Below, one piece after another: positions 42,085-49,647 of a DNA stretch of 64,000 bases; positions within the stretch are counted from its first letter, which is position 1, and each line of letters begins with the position of its first letter. The position numbers and the translations under genes are program-made. The notes beneath the pieces are model-generated. The model made no database searches. It was given only the letters and a program-made list of their open reading frames with translations, and was not told where the DNA came from. Source of the stretch: G965215145 sp965215145 (GTDB lineage: Bacteria > Bacteroidota > Rhodothermia > Rhodothermales > JANQRZ01); the NCBI GenBank assembly GCA_965215145.1, contig OZ244038.1, forward strand, positions 2,480,001 to 2,544,000. The letters run 5' to 3'.

Positions 42085-42816
42085 TTGCTTCTCGCCCTCG
42101 AGACCGCCACCGACGTGTGCAGCGTCGCCCTCCTCCGCACGGGCGGCGAGGTCGTCGGGCTCGCCGAGACGACGGAGCCGCGCTCCCACGCGGCGCGGCT
42201 CGTCCCCCTCGTCCAGGACCTCCTCGCCGAACACGGCCTCGTGCCGTCGGATCTCGACGCCGTCGCCGTCTCGGCCGGGCCGGGCTCGTACACCGGCCTG
42301 CGAATCGGGGCGAGCACGGCGAAGGGGCTCGCGTTCGTGAGCGGCGCCGCGCTCGTGGCCGCGCCGTCGCTGGAGGCGCTGGCCCACGCCTCCCGCGACC
42401 GGCTGGCCGAGGGCGACGTGCTCGTGACGGCCTTCCGCTCGCGGCGCGGGGAGGTCTACGCCGCCGCCTTCCGCCGCGACGCCGATGGGCTCACCGGGGT
42501 CCTCTCCCCCGCCGCGCTCCGGCTCGACGAGCTCCCGGCGTGGCTTTCTGAAGCGGAGGCTCCGGCCGAGGGCGCGCTGTGGACTGCGGGCGAGGCCGGC
42601 GCGGCGGTCGCCGAGGCGTTGAACCGGGAGGTCCACGTGCTCGACCCGGCAGAGGCGCGGCCGTCGGCGGCGGCCGTCGGCGCGCTCGGGTGGGCGCGGT
42701 GGCAGGGAGGAATCACCGAGGACGTGGCAGCGTTCGAGCCGGCCTACCTCAAGCCGTTCGAAGCGAAGCGCGGCGGGTCTATCTTTGCCCGCCTCCCGCA
42801 CCGGAACGCGACCTGA
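42085..42816 (+). CDS. tsaB: tRNA threonylcarbamoyladenosine biosynthesis protein TsaB
   Basis: 243 aa. Non-catalytic ASKHA partner of TsaD in the t6A37 tRNA modification complex (TsaB-TsaD-TsaE). LLALETATDVCSVAL at the N-terminus and VSAGPGSYTGLRIGASTAKGLAF (about 67-89) are diagnostic. The start is TTG at 42085: no ATG/GTG lies nearby in frame, and the family begins exactly at this beta strand. The frame is open further upstream into the MITE, but that part is non-coding. Runs 28 bp ahead of accD. Confidence 0.93.
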   Translation: MLLALETATDVCSVALLRTGGEVVGLAETTEPRSHAARLVPLVQDLLAEHGLVPSDLDAVAVSAGPGSYTGLRIGASTAKGLAFVSGAALVAAPSLEALAHASRDRLAEGDVLVTAFRSRRGEVYAAAFRRDADGLTGVLSPAALRLDELPAWLSEAEAPAEGALWTAGEAGAAVAEALNREVHVLDPAEARPSAAAVGALGWARWQGGITEDVAAFEPAYLKPFEAKRGGSIFARLPHRNAT

Positions 42817-42844
42817 GGGGAGGCCCCACCCACCCGCTCCCACG

Positions 42845-43738
42845 ATGGCCTGGTTCCAGCGCAAAGCCGCCGGCATCAACACCCGCCGCACCGACCAGAA
42901 CGAGGTGCCTGAGGGGTACTGGCGCAAGTGCCCCGAGACGGGCGACATGGTCAGCCAGCGCGCCCTCGAGGACAACCACCTCGTCACCCCCGCCGGCCAC
43001 CACTTCCCGATGAGCGGGCTCGGCTACGCCCGCCTCCTCTTCGACGACGGGGAGTTCGAGCGCCACGACGCCGACCTCGTCTCGAACGACCCCCTCGGCT
43101 TCCACGACCGGAAGCCCTACGACGCCCGCCTCGACGCGGCGCGCAAGAAGACCGGCCTGAACGACGCCGCCGTCTCGGCCACCGGCACCGTCGGCGGCCA
43201 CCCCTTCTCGCTGGCCGCCATGGACTTCACGTTCATCGGCGGCTCGATGAACGCGACCGTCGGGGAGATCGTGGCGCGGGCCATCCGCCGGGCCACGGAC
43301 GAGGAGCGGGCGCTGATGATCGTGAGCCAGACGGGCGGGGCGCGGATGATGGAGGGGGCGCTCAGCCTGGTGCAGATGGCGAAGACGGCGGCCAACCTCG
43401 CCGTGCTCGGCGAGCGCGGGGTCCCCTACCTCTCGCTCATGACGCACCCGACGACGGGCGGCGTGACCGCCTCCTACGCCATGCTCGGCGACTTCAACCT
43501 CGCCGAGCCCGGCGCGCTGATCGGGTTCGCCGGGCCGCGCGTCATCCGCGAGACCATCGGGCGCGACCTCCCGAGGGGGTTCCAGAGCGCGGAGTTCCTC
43601 CTGGAAAAGGGGTTCCTCGACGCCATCATCCCCCGCCCCGAGCTGCGCCGGACCGTGATCCACCTCCTCGACCTCCTCCTCGAGGAGCAGGCCCAGGAGC
43701 GCGCCCGCGATCCCGAGGCCGTCGCCGCCTCGGCATAG
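42845..43738 (+). CDS. accD: Acetyl-CoA carboxylase carboxyltransferase subunit beta
   Basis: With AccA transfers CO2 from carboxybiotin to acetyl-CoA, giving malonyl-CoA for fatty acid synthesis. 297 aa, full length. MAWFQRKAAGI and PEGYWRKCPETG start the protein; the crotonase core has AAMDFTFIGGSMNATVGE, SQTGGARMMEGALSLVQM and YLSLMTHPTTGGVTASYA. The N-terminal zinc ribbon, normally four Cys, keeps only the first (KCPETG; the later pair reads VTPAGHH). Its last 122 bp lie in a 128-bp duplication repeated 1007 bp downstream. birA, which loads biotin on this enzyme's partner, is also in the window. Confidence 0.96.
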   Translation: MAWFQRKAAGINTRRTDQNEVPEGYWRKCPETGDMVSQRALEDNHLVTPAGHHFPMSGLGYARLLFDDGEFERHDADLVSNDPLGFHDRKPYDARLDAARKKTGLNDAAVSATGTVGGHPFSLAAMDFTFIGGSMNATVGEIVARAIRRATDEERALMIVSQTGGARMMEGALSLVQMAKTAANLAVLGERGVPYLSLMTHPTTGGVTASYAMLGDFNLAEPGALIGFAGPRVIRETIGRDLPRGFQSAEFLLEKGFLDAIIPRPELRRTVIHLLDLLLEEQAQERARDPEAVAASA

Positions 43739-43742
43739 GGGC
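43615..43742 (+). repeat. 128-bp direct repeat, left copy (end of accD)
   Basis: Covers the last 41 accD codons plus the stop and four bases. Matches 44622-44749 with three substitutions (at 43628, 43652 and 43736). The left copy keeps the accD stop TAG. Confidence 0.95.
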
Positions 43743-43812
43743 GGAGTCTTTGATGAACCGGCGCACTCCGCCGATGTTGAAAGAGTAAATCCCCCCTCTA
43801 GCCACGCTACCG

Positions 43813-43974
43813 ATGTCGAAAACCCGCCGCACCATCAAGGATTCGAAGAAGGTCGGCTCCGTGAGCCGGAGCCGCGCGCTCAGCGCAGCGAAGGCCGTCA
43901 AGGCGAGGCGCAGGCATGCGGTCGAGACCGAGCCCGCCCCTTATGGGAGTGCCCCGGCCTTAGTAAAGAGGTAG
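43813..43974 (+). CDS. 53-aa basic protein of the cassette
   Basis: MSKTRRTIKDSKKVGSVSRS... is rich in Lys/Arg/Ser up to residue 33, then has an acidic/proline segment and ends in VKR. No known domain recognised. It ends 7 bp before the ATG of the TIR-like gene, a spacing typical of co-translated pairs such as toxin-antitoxin or small defence modules. Possible nucleic-acid-binding or regulator role is inference only. Confidence 0.55.
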   Translation: MSKTRRTIKDSKKVGSVSRSRALSAAKAVKARRRHAVETEPAPYGSAPALVKR

Positions 43975-43981
43975 GCGGCCG

Positions 43982-44608
43982 ATGCCCGTTCGCTCCTATG
44001 AACAGGGCGTCTTTATCAACTGCCCCTTCGATCCCGACTACGCGCCCATCTTCGATGCTATCGTCTTCGCGGTCCACGACTGCGGCTTCGTGGCCCGCTC
44101 TGCTCTCGAAGAGGACGATGGCGCACGGGTGCGAATCGACAAGATCTACCGCATCATCTCGGAGTGTCGCCTCGGCATCCACGATGTTTCGCGGACGGAG
44201 CTCGACCCCACGCTGGACCTGCCGCGGTTCAATATGCCCCTGGAGCTGGGCGTATTCCTCGGCGCGAGGAGGTTCGGGAGAGGTCCGCAGCGCGAGAAGC
44301 GGTGCCTGATCCTCGACCGAGAGCGCTTCCGCTACCAGGCCTACCTCTCGGACCTCTCGGGGCAGGACATCAGGGCGCACGGTGACGACCCCGCTGAGGC
44401 CGTAAGGGCCGTCAGGGACTGGCTCAGTCATTCCGCTCCTGGAGAGGTAATGCTGCCGGGCGGGAGGAAGATGTCAGAGCGGTATGGGCTCTTCCTTCGA
44501 GAGTTACCAGCTATACTCGGCGAGGCAGAGATTGAGCGCGACGAGCTCATCTACAATGACTACACGACAATGGTGGTCGCCTGGCTGAAAGCGAACCCTT
44601 GGGGGTGA
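43982..44608 (+). CDS. TIR/nucleoside deoxyribosyltransferase-like protein
   Basis: 208 aa. VFINCPFDPDYAPIFDAIVFAV at the N-terminus and LPRFNMPLELGVFLGARRFG around residues 80-99 match a widespread family of bacterial hypothetical proteins. The fold pattern (beta strand + NCPFD, later N-x-x-x-E-L-G) is that of the TIR / deoxyribosyltransferase superfamily, whose members cleave glycosidic bonds of NAD or nucleotides. By analogy Glu88 would be catalytic. RIDKIYRIISECRLGIHDVSR lies between. Stand-alone TIR-like enzymes often serve anti-phage systems, but the substrate and role here are unproven. Lower GC than neighbours suggests transfer. Confidence 0.6.
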   Translation: MPVRSYEQGVFINCPFDPDYAPIFDAIVFAVHDCGFVARSALEEDDGARVRIDKIYRIISECRLGIHDVSRTELDPTLDLPRFNMPLELGVFLGARRFGRGPQREKRCLILDRERFRYQAYLSDLSGQDIRAHGDDPAEAVRAVRDWLSHSAPGEVMLPGGRKMSERYGLFLRELPAILGEAEIERDELIYNDYTTMVVAWLKANPWG

Positions 44609-44621
44609 CGAACCTGGAGCA

Positions 44622-44749
44622 CCTCGACGCCATCGTCCCCCGCCCCGAGCTGCGCCGGGCCGTGATCCACCTCCTCGACCTCCTCCTCGAGGAGCAGGCC
44701 CAGGAGCGCGCCCGCGATCCCGAGGCCGTCGCCGCCTCGGCACAGGGGC
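44622..44749 (+). repeat. 128-bp direct repeat, right copy (accD 3'-end remnant)
   Basis: Three substitutions relative to the left copy, including TAG to CAG at 44743-44745, so the remnant reads through. It has no start and is an accD fragment, not a gene. Confidence 0.95.
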
Positions 44750-44755
44750 TCCACC

Positions 44756-45236
44756 GTGGACGGCTCCACGTCGGACGGCCCCACGGCCAGCCGGGTCACC
44801 ATCCGACCGGAACGGCCCGACGACCGGGCGGCCGTCCGCCGCGTCAACGAGGCCGCGTTCGGCCACCCCGACGAGGCCGACCTCGTAGACCGGCTCCGGG
44901 TGTACGTCCCGGCCTACCTCCGCCTCGTCGCCGTTCTTGAGGGCGCCGTCGTCGGACACATCGCGTTCACGCCCGTGACGCTGGATCCGGCGCGGCCGGA
45001 TCTCGACGTGCGCGGGCTCGCTCCAATGGCCGTCCTCCCGGAACACCAGCGGGCGGGGATCGGCGGGGGGCTCGTGCGGGCGGGGCTGGCGGCGTGCCGC
45101 CGGGCGGGCGCCGACGCGGTCGTCGTGCTCGGCCACCCAGCCTGCTAACCCCCGGTTCGGGTTCCGACCGGCGGCGGACTTCGAGCTCGCCTCCGAGTAC
45201 GACGTGCCGCCAGAGCCGTTTATGGCGCTGGGGCTC
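44756..45236 (+). pseudogene. GNAT N-acetyltransferase, frameshifted and cut by an IS element
   Basis: GTG at 44756 begins VTIRPERPDDRAAVRRVNEAAFG; LAPMAVLPEHQRAGIGGGLVRAGL is the acetyl-CoA loop (motif A). After VVLGHPAC the frame hits TAA at 45146. One base too many there separates it from the expected continuation PRFGFRPAADFELASEYDVPPEPFMALGLL in another frame. That continuation is then cut at 45237 by the IS; its last codons resume after the IS. Of the YhbS-type GNAT family. It starts 6 bp after the accD-end remnant, consistent with an ancestral accD-GNAT pair. Confidence 0.75.
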
Positions 45237-45660
45237 CTAGGCCGTGTGAGACAAATCGGTTCGGCGTGACGTTGCCCCGGCTCCAGCCCCCCCCGCCATG
45301 CCGCTCCTGACTGACCCCGAGTGGGCCGCCCTCAAAGCCGCCCTCAAAGCCGCCCTCGACCACGCCCGCTCCGGTCGAGGCCGCCCCGTCCGCGACGAGC
45401 GCGCCACCGTCGAGGGCGTCGTCTGGCGCCTCAAGAACGGCCCACCCTGGCGCGCCGTCCCCGCCGAGTTCGGGCCCTGGTGGCGCGCCGCCCAACTCCA
45501 CAAGCGCTGGTCCCGTTCGGGCGTCTGGGAGCGGGCCTTCGAGCACCTCCGCGACACCGGGCACGCCGACCTCGCCGCGGTCATGCTCGACGGGACCGTC
45601 GTGCGCGCCCACCCCAAGGCGGCGGGGGCGAAGAAGGGGGCTCCCGACGCTACGGCCCCC

Positions 45661-45825
45661 TCCGAGACGTAGCGCTCCGAGACGTAGCGCTCCGAGACGT
45701 AGCGCTCCGAGACGTAGCGCTCCGAGACGTAGCGCTCCGAGACGTAGCGCTCCGAGACGTAGCGCTCCGAGACGTAGCGCTCCGAGACGTAGCGCTCCGA
45801 GACGTAGCGCTCCGAGACGTAGCGC
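45661..45825 (+). repeat. 11 exact tandem copies of a 15-bp unit inside the transposase gene
   Basis: Unit TCCGAGACGTAGCGC, 11 identical copies (165 bp), followed by a partial TC. In the frame of the transposase C-terminal half it reads as repeated RDVAL; in the N-terminal frame every copy holds a TAG stop. No variation between copies, implying recent expansion. Confidence 0.98.
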
Positions 45826-46085
45826 TCGGGCGCAGCCGGGGCGGCTTCGGCACGAAGGCCGTCGTCGCCTGTGACCGCCGGGGCCGGGCGCTCGCGTTCC
45901 GGCTGCTGCCGGGGCACCGCTCGGAGCTCCGCGTGGCCGACGCGCTCCTGGTCGCCGTGGTCGGGCTCGGCCGCGTGGGCCGGGTCGTCTGCGACCGGGG
46001 GTACTCGTCGGCCTCGTGGCGGGCGGGGATCCGGATCGCCGGAGCCGAGCCCGTCGTCGCGGCCAACCGGACGCACCCGGCCGTG

Positions 46086-46160
46086 GCCTACGACCGAGCG
46101 GCCTACGACCGAGCGGCCTACGACCGAGCGGCCTACGACCGAGCGGCCTACGACCGGGGG
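46086..46160 (+). repeat. 15-bp tandem repeat, 4 exact + 1 variant copies
   Basis: Unit GCCTACGACCGAGCG reads AYDRA; the fifth copy ends CGGGGG (AYDRG) and leads into AYRERH, the normal sequence of IS5-type transposases. So the array is an in-frame amplification of the codons preceding the catalytic Glu. Confidence 0.97.
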
Positions 46161-46348
46161 GCCTACCGCGAGCGGCACCGGGTAGAGCAACTGTGGGGCC
46201 GACTCAAGGAGTGGCGGGCGGTGGCGACGCGCTACGAGAAGACGGCCGAGAGCTACCTCGGCGCGCTCCACGTGGCGGCGGCGGTGGACTGGATCAAGCA
46301 TGGATTGTCTCACACGGCCTAGAGGGGCGCTCGGGGGCGTCGCCCGCT

Positions 46349-46382
46349 ATCATGACACTTTCGGAATCATGACGCTTTCGGA
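46349..46382 (+). repeat. 17-bp tandem duplication
   Basis: ATCATGACACTTTCGGA (46349-46365) is followed directly by ATCATGACGCTTTCGGA (46366-46382), one substitution. Each copy contains an ATG. It lies between the IS and the decayed DUF1772 gene and may have shifted that gene's start out of frame. Confidence 0.85.
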
Positions 46383-46429
46383 AGCTGAGCCCCGCGGCCG
46401 ATGCCGATCCCGAATGCACTTCTGATCCT

Positions 46430-46883
46430 GCCACGTTCGTCGCCGCGCTGGGCTGCGGGCTCGTAGGCGGGCTGCTGTTCGCGTCCTCGAACTTCCTGAT
46501 GCGGGCGCTGGCGGAGCTCCCAGCCGAAGCGGGGGCCGCCGCCATGCAGGGCGTCAACGCGCGGATCCTGAACTCCCTCTTCTTCACCGTCTTCTTCGGA
46601 ACGGCGGTGGCCTGCGTGGTGGTCCTCGCCGGGGCTCCCGGGGGCCTGCAGCGTCCCGGTGCCGCCGTGTGCTTGGCGGGCTCCCCGCTCTACCTCGTCG
46701 GCGTGACGGCGGCGGCGAACGTGCCGATGGACAACCGCCTCGCCCGCCTCAGCCCGGAGGCGGAGCCGGCCTGGCGCGGTTAGGTGGACGCGGTGGACGC
46801 GGTGGAACCATGCGCGGACGGTCGCGGCACTCGGAGCGGCACTGCTCCTGACGCTCGGGCTCTACCAGATGGGCGCCCCCTGA
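46430..46883 (+). pseudogene. Decayed DUF1772 (anthrone-oxygenase-like) membrane protein
   Basis: ATFVAALGCGLVGGLLFASSNFLM, AAMQGVNARILNSLFFTVFFGTA and LVGVTAAANVPMDNRLARL follow the DUF1772 pattern of four TM helices with an N-V-P-M-N-N-x-L segment. The frame ends at a TAG at 46781. The expected C-terminus WTRWNHARTVAALGAALLLTLGLYQMG continues in another frame to a TGA at 46881. No start codon fits at the 5' end. Probably once followed the GNAT gene; IS insertion and small duplications nearby fit a decaying segment. Confidence 0.65.
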
Positions 46884-46990
46884 GCGCCGCGCCGCCGCCG
46901 AATGTCCGCGCGTGCATCTTTCGTCCGAAGACTCCGTAGGGCTCCCCTGTACCGACCCGCTCGGCGGCGCTCGACGCGCGGCTGGGCGCT

Positions 46991-47044
46991 GGGCGGCCCG
47001 GCGGCGGTTTTGAGCAGGAGCCTCGCCGGGCCGCCCTTCTTTAT
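46991..47044 (+). terminator. Strong rho-independent terminator
   Basis: 13-bp perfect stem GGGCGGCCCGGCG (46991-47003) / CGCCGGGCCGCCC (47024-47036) followed by TTCTTTAT. It closes the decayed region and insulates the GAF gene 66 bp downstream. Confidence 0.8.
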
Positions 47045-47109
47045 GGAGCCGCTCGCGGTGGGAGCACAGCACGGGGTATCTGCAACGGGCCACCAGGAGG
47101 GGCGTACGA

Positions 47110-49572
47110 ATGGGAATCCCACCCTCCGCCACCCCGATGAGCGCGCCTTCCCCCGACGCCGCCGGCTTCCCGTTCGCCACCCGGTTCAGCCTCCGTGGCC
47201 TGATCGGATTCTGGGAGGCGGCGGCCGAGGACGCCGAGAACTCGCTCCAGCCAGTGGCGCGGGCCGTGCTGGCCGAGCTCGAGGCGGCCCACGAACTCAC
47301 GGCCGACGAGGTGGACCCCGCCGCGCTGGAGCAACACCCCGCCCTCGCCGCGCGGCTGTTCAGCGCCGTCTTCCCCCCGGCCCACGGGGACACCCAGGTG
47401 GCGGCGATCATGGCCCCCTTCGCCACCCAGTTCTGCCACGCCACCGAGGCCGCCGCCCGCCTCCAACTCCTCGACCTCGACCGCCTCCCGCACCGGATGA
47501 GCATGAGCGTTGAGGAGTACGACCACGGCCGCGCAATGATGGGGTACTGGGGAATTCTCCAGCGGGTATACGGCGTCGCCGTGGCCTACCGGTTCCCCCT
47601 CGTCCTCACCCTCGACGGGGGCGAGGCCGGCCCCGCCCGCTACTTCCGCGTCGACGTCGACTCCCGCTTCGCGGAGGTCGAGGTCGAGGGCGAGCCGCCG
47701 CCGCTCTCGGAGGCCGACCGCCGCCGCCTCGTCGCCAACCCGACGGACCTCGGACTGTGGCAGGAGCTCCTGCCACCGGAGCGGTTCCGGTTCAGCGGGT
47801 TCGGCGTGATGGAGGGCGTCGAGGTGACGGACCAGCAGGCTCTCTCCGCGCTCAAGGACGACCTCCTCCGCAAGGAGGCGCTGACCTCGGCCGCCAGCAT
47901 CGACGCCATCGAGCGGCGGCTCCGCACGCTCCTCGGCTGCCCCCACCTCGCCGTCGGGCTGATCTGCCTGGAGCGGGGGGCGCTCGACGGCGTCGCCCTC
48001 TACGGGCCCCACCCCACGGCCCGGCCCATCGGGCGCAGCCTCCTCCTCGGCCCGCAGGGCGCCCCCGACCGCTGCGCCGTCGGGGACTCCGTCTACGGCC
48101 GGGCGCTCCGCGCCGAGCGCGCCGTCACCATCAGCGACCTCACCGAGCTCGAGGCCCCGACGACCTACGAGCAGCGCCTGCTCGACGAGGGATTCCGCAG
48201 CGTCGGCGTGGCGCCGCTCCGGTTCCGCGGCGCCGTGATCGGGCTGCTGGAGGTGGCCTCGCCCGGCGCCGGCGCCCTCAACGCCTTCAACACGATGAAG
48301 CTCGGCGAGGTGCTCGGCCTCTTCGCCACGGCGCTGCGCCGCACGCTCGACGAACGGGAGGACCGGATGCAGGCCGTCATCAAGCGGCAATGCACGGCGA
48401 TCCACCCCGTCGTCGAGTGGCGCTTCCGCGAGGCCGCGCGGCACCTCCTCGACGACACCGCCTCGCCCCCCTCCGGTGATCCGTCCGAGGCGGACGAGGT
48501 GGTGGCGGAGATGGAGGCCATCCCGGAGATGGAGCCCATCGCGTTCGCGGGGGTCTACCCGCTCTACGGCCTCTCCGACATCCGCAACTCCTCGACGCAG
48601 CGGAACCAGGCCATCGCCGAGGACCTCTCGGAGCAGCTCTCGCTCGGGCTCGCCGTCGTCGTCGAGGCCGCGGCGTACCGGCCCCTCCCCATCCTCGACG
48701 AGCTCGGCTACCGCATCGAGCGCTACGCCCGCGAGGTCGCCGAGCGGTTCGGCGGGCAGCACGAGGCCGGCATCGTGGACTTCCTGCGCCGCGACGTCGA
48801 GAGCCTGTTCGACACCGTGGCCGGGTTCGGGCCGCGCGTGCCGGAGCGGATCGGGGCGTACCGCGCCGCGCTCGACCCGGATCTCGGGTTCCTCTACGAC
48901 CAGCGCCGCCGCTACGAGGGGGCCGTCGCGCTGCTCAACGACACGCTCTCGGCCCACCTCGACGTGCAGGAGGCCGAGGCGCAGGCGTTCGCCCCGCACT
49001 ACTTCGAGAAGTACAAGACCGACGGCGTGGACCACAACATCTACGCGGGGGCCGCGCTGCTGTGGGACGGCGGCTTCGACGCGCTGATGCTGCGGAACCT
49101 CCGGCTCTGGCAGCTCCAGGCGATGTGCGGCGCGCGCTGGGCGCTCGACGCCGTGGCCGCCGCCCGCCCGATGCCGCTGGAGGCCGCCCACCTCATCCTC
49201 GCCCACAGCGCGCCGCTCGCCATCCGGTTCCGCTACGACGAGAAGCGGTTCGACGTCGACGGCGCCTACAACACCCGCTACGAGATCGTCAAGAAGCGGA
49301 TCGACAAGGCCGTCGTGCGCGGCTCGAACGGCGACCGGCTCACGCAGCCGGAGCACCTCGCCGTCGTCCTCTCGGACCCCCGCGCCCGCGACGAGTACCG
49401 GACCTACCTCGACTACCTCCGCGCGGCCGGGTTCGTGACGGGGCCGGTCGAGGACCTGGAACTGGAGGCGCTGCCGGGGGCGACGGGGCTGACGGCGCTC
49501 CGCGTGCGGATCGTGGACGAGCCGCCGTCGCTCCGCGTCGAGCAGGCCGTGCGCCGCGCCGTGGAGGGCTAG
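47110..49572 (+). CDS. GAF-domain protein of unknown role
   Basis: 820 aa. A helical N-terminal region (FSLRGLIGFWEAAAEDAENSLQPVARAVLAE), then a central GAF-like domain (residues about 255-420: SIDAIERRLRTLLGCPHLAVGL, VGDSVYGRALRAERAVTISDL, FRSVGVAPLRFRGAVIGLLEV). A long C-terminal part has IAFAGVYPLYGLSDIRNSSTQRNQAIAEDL and YEIVKKRIDKAVVRGSNGDRLT. No kinase, cyclase or HD-GYP motifs were found. Similar GAF proteins are conserved in Bacteroidota without assigned function. AGGAGG about 10 bp before the ATG at 47110 supports that start over the ATG at 47137. Monocistronic by context. Confidence 0.75.
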   Translation: MGIPPSATPMSAPSPDAAGFPFATRFSLRGLIGFWEAAAEDAENSLQPVARAVLAELEAAHELTADEVDPAALEQHPALAARLFSAVFPPAHGDTQVAAIMAPFATQFCHATEAAARLQLLDLDRLPHRMSMSVEEYDHGRAMMGYWGILQRVYGVAVAYRFPLVLTLDGGEAGPARYFRVDVDSRFAEVEVEGEPPPLSEADRRRLVANPTDLGLWQELLPPERFRFSGFGVMEGVEVTDQQALSALKDDLLRKEALTSAASIDAIERRLRTLLGCPHLAVGLICLERGALDGVALYGPHPTARPIGRSLLLGPQGAPDRCAVGDSVYGRALRAERAVTISDLTELEAPTTYEQRLLDEGFRSVGVAPLRFRGAVIGLLEVASPGAGALNAFNTMKLGEVLGLFATALRRTLDEREDRMQAVIKRQCTAIHPVVEWRFREAARHLLDDTASPPSGDPSEADEVVAEMEAIPEMEPIAFAGVYPLYGLSDIRNSSTQRNQAIAEDLSEQLSLGLAVVVEAAAYRPLPILDELGYRIERYAREVAERFGGQHEAGIVDFLRRDVESLFDTVAGFGPRVPERIGAYRAALDPDLGFLYDQRRRYEGAVALLNDTLSAHLDVQEAEAQAFAPHYFEKYKTDGVDHNIYAGAALLWDGGFDALMLRNLRLWQLQAMCGARWALDAVAAARPMPLEAAHLILAHSAPLAIRFRYDEKRFDVDGAYNTRYEIVKKRIDKAVVRGSNGDRLTQPEHLAVVLSDPRARDEYRTYLDYLRAAGFVTGPVEDLELEALPGATGLTALRVRIVDEPPSLRVEQAVRRAVEG

Positions 49573-49647
49573 GGTGCGGCGGCCGCGGGCTGATGCAGGG
49601 CCTGCCGCGGAGTCCGTCTGCCGACAGGCGCGAGGGGGCGGACCGAG

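Larger units (their letters stand above)
43743..44621 (+). mobile_element. 879-bp inserted cassette between the accD 3'-end duplicates
   Basis: The segment bounded by the two 128-bp repeats holds exactly two genes on the plus strand and no integrase or transposase. Codon use is visibly less GC-biased than its neighbours (AAT, TAT, ATA and AAA occur in the 208-aa gene). The right copy of the repeat is followed after 6 bp by a GNAT start, as expected of the original accD end. So the cassette appears to have entered behind accD while restoring accD's 3' end. Confidence 0.6.
45240..46319 (+). mobile_element. IS5-family insertion sequence with internal 15-bp expansions
   Basis: Perfect terminal inverted repeats GGCCGTGTGAGACAA (45240-45254) and TTGTCTCACACGGCC (46305-46319). 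Flanks read CTAG on both sides; since CTAG is palindromic the target duplication may be TA or CTAG. Without the two tandem arrays the element would be about 850-900 bp, usual for the IS5 (IS427-type) group. It sits in the 3' end of a GNAT gene. Confidence 0.85.
45298..46322 (+). pseudogene. IS5-family DDE transposase disrupted by tandem-repeat expansion
   Basis: The 5' frame from the ATG at 45298 encodes MPLLTDPEWAALKAAL, WRLKNGPPWRAVPAEFGPWW and the first catalytic Asp (MLDGTVVRAHPKAAGAKKG), then stops in the first array repeat (TAG at 45670). The 3' part is in another frame: LGRSRGGFGTKAVVACD, second Asp in VCDRGYSS, then Glu in YRERHRVEQLWGRLK. The 11-copy array replaces the normal short linker before LGRSRGG. 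A second array adds four AYDRA units before AYRERH. All DDE residues remain, but one continuous protein cannot be made. The stop TAG at 46320 is formed by flanking DNA. Confidence 0.85.

Noticed and set aside
43743..44621. Cassette as an insertion sequence
   Set aside because: No transposase, no terminal inverted repeats; the borders are direct accD repeats.
44599..44940. 113-codon frame starting at the end of the cassette
   Set aside because: It is the accD 3'-end remnant reading into the GNAT gene in a wrong frame.
45661..45825. Possible CRISPR array
   Set aside because: Copies are contiguous 15-bp units without spacers and without cas genes.
46499..46783. 94-codon DUF1772 frame as an intact gene
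   Set aside because: Begins inside TM helix 1 and ends before the last helix, which continues in another frame, so it is a fragment.
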